This document shows, in pieces, positions 56,251 to 64,000 of a DNA stretch of 64,000 nt. The notes under the pieces were generated by a model. That model saw only the letters and a list, made by a program, of their open reading frames with translations, was not told the origin of the DNA and did not search any database. The translations under genes were made by a program, and so were the position numbers. This DNA is from Neocallimastix lanati (nom. inval.) (Eukaryota > Neocallimastigomycota > Neocallimastigomycetes > Neocallimastigales > Neocallimastigaceae): NCBI GenBank assembly GCA_016946835.1, contig JACVTC010000001.1, positions 1,224,501-1,288,500 of the forward strand. The letters run 5' to 3'. Numbering within the stretch: the first letter of the stretch is position 1; every line of letters starts with the position of its first letter.

Positions 56251-58617
56251 TTTTGTCTAATTTTGTAAATAAATTATTATATATCCTTTCCTGAAGAGAT
56301 ATTACAAATTATATTATCGTTCGTTTACTTTTTTTTCTATTTTTATTCCGTAATAAATAATTTAAAATTGATTAAAACTTTATATAAATTATTAATATAT
56401 ACAAATAACTATTTTAAAAATAAATATGATACATATAGGAATTGATATTTATTGTAAAAAAAAAATTATATTTGTTTTTTTTTTTTTGCATACAAATAAA
56501 AAATTCAATTCTTAATAAATAAATGTTAATTTTAAATAAATTTACAATTATATTTAAATTATTTATTTATTTATTTAAAATTATTATGATAAAATAAAAA
56601 ATTGAACAAAAAAAAAAAAAGTATTTTTCATCTGTTTATATAATTTCTAAAATTAATAAATAAATAATGTATATAGAAATAATAAATGTATAATAAATAT
56701 AAAAAATTCTATAATATATAGTTTAATATACAATTTCTTACATCATAATATTTAATTTATTTAATTATTCATTAAATAAAATTTATTGGAGGAAGAAAAC
56801 CGTATATGAAAAGAAACAATACTATTGTAACAAATAAATTTATTTTAATATATCTTTTTGTATTAAAAGGTTAGATATGCTTCTATAATTTATTGTAATG
56901 TAATCATTCTAAAAAAGACATTCTTTTATTTTTTATTTTTTTTATTAATTATTTAATTTAAAATATATTTGTGTAACCATAATCAAATATTTAAAAAAAA
57001 TAATAATAAAGTTACAGCCGTTAATTTATTAAATGAATAAAATCGTATTTATAATATTTTAATTTATTATCTTTATTCAATAATTTTTTTCTTTTTTGAT
57101 TTATTTTTGTAAAGATAAAAATTAAAGATAATAATAAAAATTTAAATATTTATAAAATCAATCTTCCAATTATAGTACATATAAAAAAAAATAATAATAA
57201 TAATAAAAAAAAATTAAAATTAATATTAATATTAAAATTAATGTTAATATTAATATTTCATAATATCAAATAAAAATAATATAAAAATAATAACTAAATT
57301 CTAAAATACATAAATTGAATACAAAAGTTTCAATAATAAAATATTAAATTATTAAAATATTAAAATTTACTATAATATATTAATCGCAATATAAAATATA
57401 CAATGCAAATATCTTTTGGGTAATACTAAAAATATAAAATATATTAAGTAATATATTATTTAAATATTTAAATGGTTATTATTTAATATTTATTAATAAA
57501 TTTATATTAATTTTTATCTTTTATATTCAGTATTTTGGTATATTCATAAATAATATAAAAGAATTTATTAATTTTTATTCATAATAACTACATATTCAAC
57601 TATATAAATTATTTTTTTCTTCATTCTTTTTTAAATTTATTAATTTTAAGACTATTATTATATAAATTGAAAAATATTTGATAATTTGAAAAAAAATTTT
57701 TTTAATTATAGCCATAATAAATATATTTAAATTTATAATAATTATCTCTATAAAAAGAATTATTTTTTTATTTCTTTTTTTAGTTTATTTCTTTTCAATA
57801 TCTTTACATGAAAATGAATTACATTAAGTAATTTAAAAAATATAAAACAATATTGTACAAATATACACAAATATATAAAAAAAAAAAAATAAAATAAAAA
57901 ATAAAAATAGCACAAAAAATAATTTTAAAATGAAAATCATTTGTAAATAAATTAAGAAATAAATTATTGAAAAAAAAAATTTTTTTTTTAATGTTTTACT
58001 AATGTACGCCGTTTTTATTTAAAAAAGAAAGTTTATATATATATTATTTAAATTTAAAAAAAAAAAAAAAAATTATATATAATAATATATATTATTTATG
58101 TATTTAAATTGTTTAAAAAAAAAAATTTATTAATTTCAAAATTAATAAAATTAATTAATTTAATATGTCGATCTTTTTTTTTTTTTTTGAAAGAATGGCA
58201 TAAAACCAAAAATAAATTGACAATAGTCTATATTTTAATTAATTCTATAAATTATTAATATTATTCATGATATATTAATAATAAATAATTTATTTCTTTA
58301 AACATTTAATAAATTATTACTAAATTTTAAACGTAACGGTAAAAAATATTTTTTTGTATTTTTGTTTTATATATTTCATTTTTTATTTCAAATTTAAATT
58401 AAATTAAATTTAATCATTTAACATATAAAAAAAAAAAATTTTTTTTAATTATTATTTTTATTTTTATTTTTATTTATATCTTTATATCTTTATTTTTTTT
58501 TTTTTTTTTTTTTTTTATTATTATTTATTTATTTATTTATTTATTTTTCAAATAATCATTAAATTTGTTTATGTTAAATGATCTTATAAAGTAAAAAAAA
58601 GTATTAGGAAAATATTT

Positions 58618-58650
<33 letters not shown>

Positions 58651-59031
58651 AGCTTATTTTATAATTTTTTATTTATTTTATTTCCTTTAAATTTTTTTTT
58701 TTATCTAAAATCCTTATTTAATGAAAAAGTATTTATATTAAATTCTTTAATTAATTATTGATTTATATTTATAAGAATATTTATTTAATATCTTGATGTC
58801 AAAATGATTATTACATCATAATGAAAAATATATTTATAAATCATAAGAATTTTACATCATTATTTTAATTTTAATTATGAATTTATTTATCATTTTTTAA
58901 ATGTGGTTAATTTTTTCTTTATAATTAATCACATTTAAAAATTATTCTTATTATTAATGATATTATATAATTATTTTAATTATTAATATATGGTATGGTA
59001 CTTTATATGTCCTAATAATTTTATTAACTAA

Positions 59032-59071
<40 letters not shown>

Positions 59072-60164
59072 GTTATAATTGGTATTATTAGAACAATAAA
59101 TTCTTTCATTTTTAAAATTTTTATATTTATTAGATTTTCATTAAACAAAGTATTATTATATTGTTTATTTGAATGAAAGGTCAATATATTTAAAAATATA
59201 TAAGATTTAATTAAATTTATAGAGGTAAAATGTAGAATACATGTACAGGATCTTTGAAATAAGTTCAATTAATATTAAAATAATTAAAAATTATTTAATT
59301 TTTAATAACCATGGCTCTCTTCTTCTAAATCTTCTTAAACTATAAAGTCAAGAATTCTTATTCTATTATATTATCTTTAACACTATTTATATTAAGTAAT
59401 AATAAATCCTTTATTCTTACTACTCACTACTCATTTTTTTTTTTTTTTTTTTTTTTTTTTGTTTGTTTGATATTATATTCTACACTTCATGTTCATTTAT
59501 TTTGAAGTGCTTGGTACTAAAGTATTCCTGCTGCGCTATATACTACGTATACTATCTCGAGCATCATGTCAACTAGGCTCTTCATACCTCGCAAGCTCCA
59601 TTAGTAGCTTCCATTGATTATAAATATTTTAATATTAATCAATATAAATAGTAAATAGTATTATAATAGTGTAAAATAGGCATCTTTTTTACATGTATTA
59701 ATGAGATATAATACTAAATAGCATAATATATAGTATATATTATATAACAAATATACGTATGTACAGTAAATAAACATGAGTATTTTACTTATTTAACAGT
59801 ATTGTTCCATCATTTCTTTTATAATAATTATTTCTAAGCTTTTAGTTTTATGTTTTATATTATCTGTATCATACATTCAAATTTTTCCTTATCTAATATA
59901 TCAAAGCCTTATTAATCTAGAAATATATTTATTAATATTAGGAATTATTTCGTTAATATACTGACACGATGAACTACTCATATATTTGTTTCATATTAAT
60001 TTTATATATAAAAGATTATTTTAAAAATTCATAGATATTAATTCTATTACAATAAAGCACCGGTAAACTAAAGTATTGTCCTAAATGAAAAAAAAAAGTA
60101 TTAAAATAAAACTGAAACTTGTCAATTATTATTGTAATTAATGAACGATTAATTTTTATTATTA
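56251..60164. other. AT-rich intergenic, no supported gene
   Basis: Long AT-rich stretch with T-tracts, ATT microsatellites (59034-59070) and one less AT-rich patch at 59475-59625 (contains TACGTATACTATCTCGAGCA). The frame at 58963-59268 is built on an (ATT)n run and is unconvincing. The promoter of the GH43-CBM1 gene is in the first few hundred bases, with no identifiable element. Confidence 0.6.
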
Positions 60165-60697
60165 AAGGATTATTAAATAATTATTAATAATAGTACCTAT
60201 TTATTTTACTTACAATAATAGAATCAAAAACTATAATCATCATAAGTAGTAGTATTAATTTTTTATTAATTTTAATATTTATAATTTTAAATTTTAATAC
60301 ATTGATTGAATATTATTAATATTAGTATTAAAATATGAATAAATAAATATTAGTAGGAGTAGTATTATATTAATATGATTATATTAATATTATTATCATT
60401 AATTATTATATTAATATGATAATATTAATAATATTAGTATTAGTATTAGAATTATTGTTTTTATTAATATTAATGATGCTAATAATAAATATAAAATAAT
60501 TTTATATTTATACAAAACATCACTTTCAATGTGTTAGAAAAGTTCATATTTACTAATAGATCTGATTTTTTACATATTTAATAAGAACATATAATTTAAA
60601 AATAAATCTATTATTCAAAATTGATATAGTTCAGAAATGAAAAACACATTTATCAAAGAAAATTAAAAAAATATTATAAATATTTTTTAATATATCT

Positions 60698-60739
<42 letters not shown>

Positions 60740-61107
60740 AATAGTTTGCTATGGTCATACAAAAGATTTTATTTATATTAATAATAATATTATCATTATA
60801 ATATTATAATTAAATAATTATTAATTATTTGTGTCATTATTTTTTTTTTTTTTTGATATTACTTATGATAATATTTTAACTATAATCGCTATAAGTAGTA
60901 GGGTAGTAATAATATTTGTAATAAAAATGTGAAATTATAAATATTAGTATTAATAATTGATTGAATTTTTAATAATATTAGTATAAAAATTTGAATAAAT
61001 ATTATTAGTATTTTTAGTATTATATTAATGACAATAATATTATTAGTATTATATTCATATGATAATATTAATAATAATTATTATTTGGTATATATTTATA
61101 TATTAAA

Positions 61108-61156
<49 letters not shown>

Positions 61157-61574
61157 GTATAAGTGTTAATGTTTAAATTAATATTAATTATGCTAGTAAT
61201 AAATATAAATTAATTTTATATTTATACTAAATGTTACTTTCAATGAGTTAGAAAAAATCATATTTACTAGTAGATCTAATTTTTTTGCATATTTAATAAG
61301 AGTATATAATTTAAAAATAAATCTACTATTCAAAATTGGCATAGTTCAGAGATGAAAAACTCATTTATTAAAGAAAATTTAAAAATAATATTATAATATA
61401 AATCTTTATTTTTAACTTTACCAATTTTGAATAATAGGTTTAGTTTTAAATTATATACTCTTATTAAATATGTAAAAAAATTGGATCCACTAATAAAGTT
61501 CAGAGATGAATACACATTTATCAAAGAAAATTAAAAAAATATAATAATATAAATATTTATTTTTTATTATATTT

Positions 61575-61613
<39 letters not shown>

Positions 61614-61706
61614 AATAGTTTACTATAGTCATACAAAAGTTTTATTTATATTAATAATAATATTGTCATTATAATATTATAATTAAATAATTATTAATTA
61701 TTTATG

Positions 61707-61751
<45 letters not shown>

Positions 61752-62263
61752 ATATTACTTATGATAATATTTTAACTAAAATCGCTATAATTAGTAGGAT
61801 AGTAATAATATTTGTAATAAAAATGTGAAATTATAAATATTAGTATTAATAATTGATTGAATTTTTAATAATATTAGTATAAAAATTTGAATAAATATTA
61901 TTAGTATTTTTAGTATTATATTAATGATAATAATATTATTAATATTATTAGTATTATATTCATATGATAATATTAATAATAAATAGTATATAATTTAAAA
62001 ATAAATCTATTATTCAAAATTGGCATAGTTCAGAGATGAAAACATACATTTATCATAGAAAATTTAAAAATAATATTATAAAATAAATCTTTATTTTTAA
62101 CTTTACCAATATTGAAAAATAGGTTTAGTTTTAAATTATATACTCCTATAAAATATGTAAAAAAATTGGATCTACTAATAAAGTTCAGAGATGAAAAACA
62201 CATTTATCAAAGAAAATTAAAAAAATAATATTATAATATAAATATTTATTTTTTATTATATCT

Positions 62264-62298
<35 letters not shown>

Positions 62299-63094
62299 AA
62301 TAGCTTTCTATGGTCATACAAAAGTTTTATTTGTATTAATAGTAATATTATCATAATAATATTCTTTTTGAATAATTATTAATTATTTGTAACATTATTT
62401 ATTTTGATATTACTTATGATAACTATAATCGTCATAAGTAGTAAAGTAGTAATAATATTTATAATAAATTTTGAAATTATAAATATTAATAATTGATTGA
62501 ATATTTAATAACATTAGTATAAAAATTTAAAAAAATATTATTAGTATTATTAGTATTATATTCATATAATAATATTATTAATATTATTAGTATTATATTA
62601 ATATGATAATATTAATAATAATTATTATTTGGTATATATTTATATGTTATAATAATACTATAATAATAATTATTAGTATAAGTGTTAATATTTAAATTAA
62701 TATTAATAATGCTAGTAATAAATATAAATTAATTTTATATTTATACTAAATGTTACTTTCAATGAGTTAGAAAAGATCATATTTACTAGTAGATCCAATT
62801 TTTTTGCATATTTAATAAGAGTATATAATTTAAAACTTAACCTATTATTCAAAATTGGCATAGTTCAGAGATGAAAACATACATATATCATAGAAAATTT
62901 AAAAATAATATTATAATATAAATCTTTAATTTTAACTTTACCAATTTTGAAAAATAGGTTTAGTTTTAAATTATATACTCCTATTAAATATGCAAAAAAA
63001 TTGTATCCACTAATAAAGTTCAGAGATGAATACACATTTATCAAAGAAAATTAAAAAAATATAATAATATAAATATTTATTTTTTATTATATTT

Positions 63095-63147
<53 letters not shown>

Positions 63148-63240
63148 AATAGTTTGCTATGGTCATACAAAAGTTTTATTTGTATTAATAATAATATTGT
63201 CATTATAATATTATAATTAAATAATTATTAATTATTTATG

Positions 63241-63285
<45 letters not shown>

Positions 63286-63539
63286 ATATTACTTATGATA
63301 ATATTTTAACTAAAATCGCTATAATTAGTAGGATAGTAATAATATTTGTAATAAAAATGTGAAATTATAAATATTAGTATTAATAATTGATTGAATTTTT
63401 AATAATATTAGTATAAAAATTTGAATAAATATTATTAGTATTTTTAGTATTATATTAATGACAATAATATTATTAGTATTATATTCATATGATAATATTA
63501 ATAATAATTATTATTTGGTATATATTTATATATTAAAAA

Positions 63540-63589
<50 letters not shown>

Positions 63590-64000
63590 GTATAAGTGTT
63601 AATGTTTAAATTAATATTAATTATGCTAGTAATAAATATAAATTAATTTTATATTTATACTAAATGTTACTTTCAATGAGTTAGAAAAAATCATATTTAC
63701 TAGTAGATCTAATTTTTTTGCATATTTAATAAGAGTATATAATTTAAAAATAAATCTACTATTCAAAATTGGCATAGTTCAGAGATGAAAAACTCATTTA
63801 TTAAAGAAAATTTAAAAATAATATTATAAAATAAATCTTTATTTTTAACTTTACCAATTTTGAATAATAGGTTTAGTTTTAAATTATATACTCCTATAAA
63901 ATATGTAAAAAAATTGGATCTACTAATAAAGTTCAGGGATGAAAAACACATTTATCAAAGAAAATTAAAAAAATAATATTATAATATAAATATTTATTTT
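60165..64000. repeat. Tandem satellite with internal inverted repeat (runs off the window)
   Basis: GGAATAG followed by a TATGGTCATACAAAA block (TATAGTCATAC in one copy) recurs at 60738, 61612, 62297 and 63146 (spacing 874, 685, 849). Each copy starts after an A-tract, has GATATTACTTATGATAA about 115-140 bp later (after a T-tract in most copies), and ends GTTCAGAGATGAATACACAT...ATTCTAAAA. A first partial copy covers about 60165-60737. Complete or partial inverted arms lie at 61265-61340/61421-61493, 61986-62023/62106-62178, 62783-62859/62941-63013 and 63697-63773/63853-63925. Non-coding; open frames at 61330 and 63763 are by-products of the arms. Confidence 0.9.

Noticed and set aside
58963-59268. 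101-residue frame with a hydrophobic segment
   Set aside because: The hydrophobic part is an (ATT)n-derived poly-Ile run; no supporting feature.
59475-59625. Less AT-rich patch as a possible tRNA or RNA gene
   Set aside because: No cloverleaf or convincing stems found by eye; left as unexplained.
61330-61524. Similar open frames at 61330-61524 and 63763-63951 suggesting a repeated gene
   Set aside because: Both lie in the inverted arms of the satellite; the similarity is DNA-level and other units lack the frame.

Overview
The window reads as nuclear DNA of an anaerobic gut fungus (Neocallimastigomycota; genus not determinable). The intergenic DNA is extremely AT-rich and full of long A/T homopolymers. 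The coding regions are clearly richer in GC. Two secreted plant-cell-wall enzymes end in the paired Cys-rich dockerin modules (CBM10 type) that anchor enzymes in the cellulosomes of these fungi. These assignments rest on reading motifs; no database search was possible.

Host genes. Three GH43-CBM6 enzymes lie at 5425-7704 (+), 12568-14445 (+) and 54073-56250 (-). They share one catalytic core but differ at the C-terminus: CBM13 plus two dockerins, an Asn-rich linker plus two dockerins, or a Pro/Ala/Trp linker plus a CBM1. Together they would attack arabinoxylan both from the cellulosome and as a free cellulose-binding enzyme. Two paralogous, N-terminally anchored Stealth-family sugar-phosphate transferase-like proteins lie at 17461-20337 and 23521-26439 (both -). 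Each carries two Stealth repeats, and the second has lost the catalytic motifs. A secreted leucine-rich-repeat protein with a chitin-binding (CBM18) tail is encoded in eight exons at 36517-39078 (-). I reconstructed its exons from splice signals and frame.

Mobile DNA. An apparently complete single-ORF LINE (AP endonuclease plus reverse transcriptase) fills 48301-53259 and is bounded by a 10-11 bp target-site duplication. Decayed relatives lie at 16170-16690, 29390-34490, 42360-43020 and 47219-48189. A second family of A-tailed, mRNA-like retroposons is scattered at 8490-8977, 9035-9117, 9786-9890, 31501-32410, 35790-35892, 40820-41040 and around the LINE. The LINE inserted into a member of this second class, and a paralogous uninterrupted sequence survives near 31780-31930.

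Other structure. 60165-64000 is a tandem satellite (unit about 685-875 bp) carrying a long internal inverted repeat; it runs off the window. A GC-rich island of consecutive hairpins ending in an A-tract lies at 9171-9420. Smaller tandem repeats lie at 2362-2575, 15813-15961, 21560-21700, 28120-28390, 39861-40570 and 41744-41899. Two decayed coding remnants of unrecognised family occupy 43740-46000. The remaining long stretches (1-5424, 14446-16160, 20338-23520, 26440-29380, 56251-60160) hold only AT-rich, low-complexity DNA with no gene that I can support.
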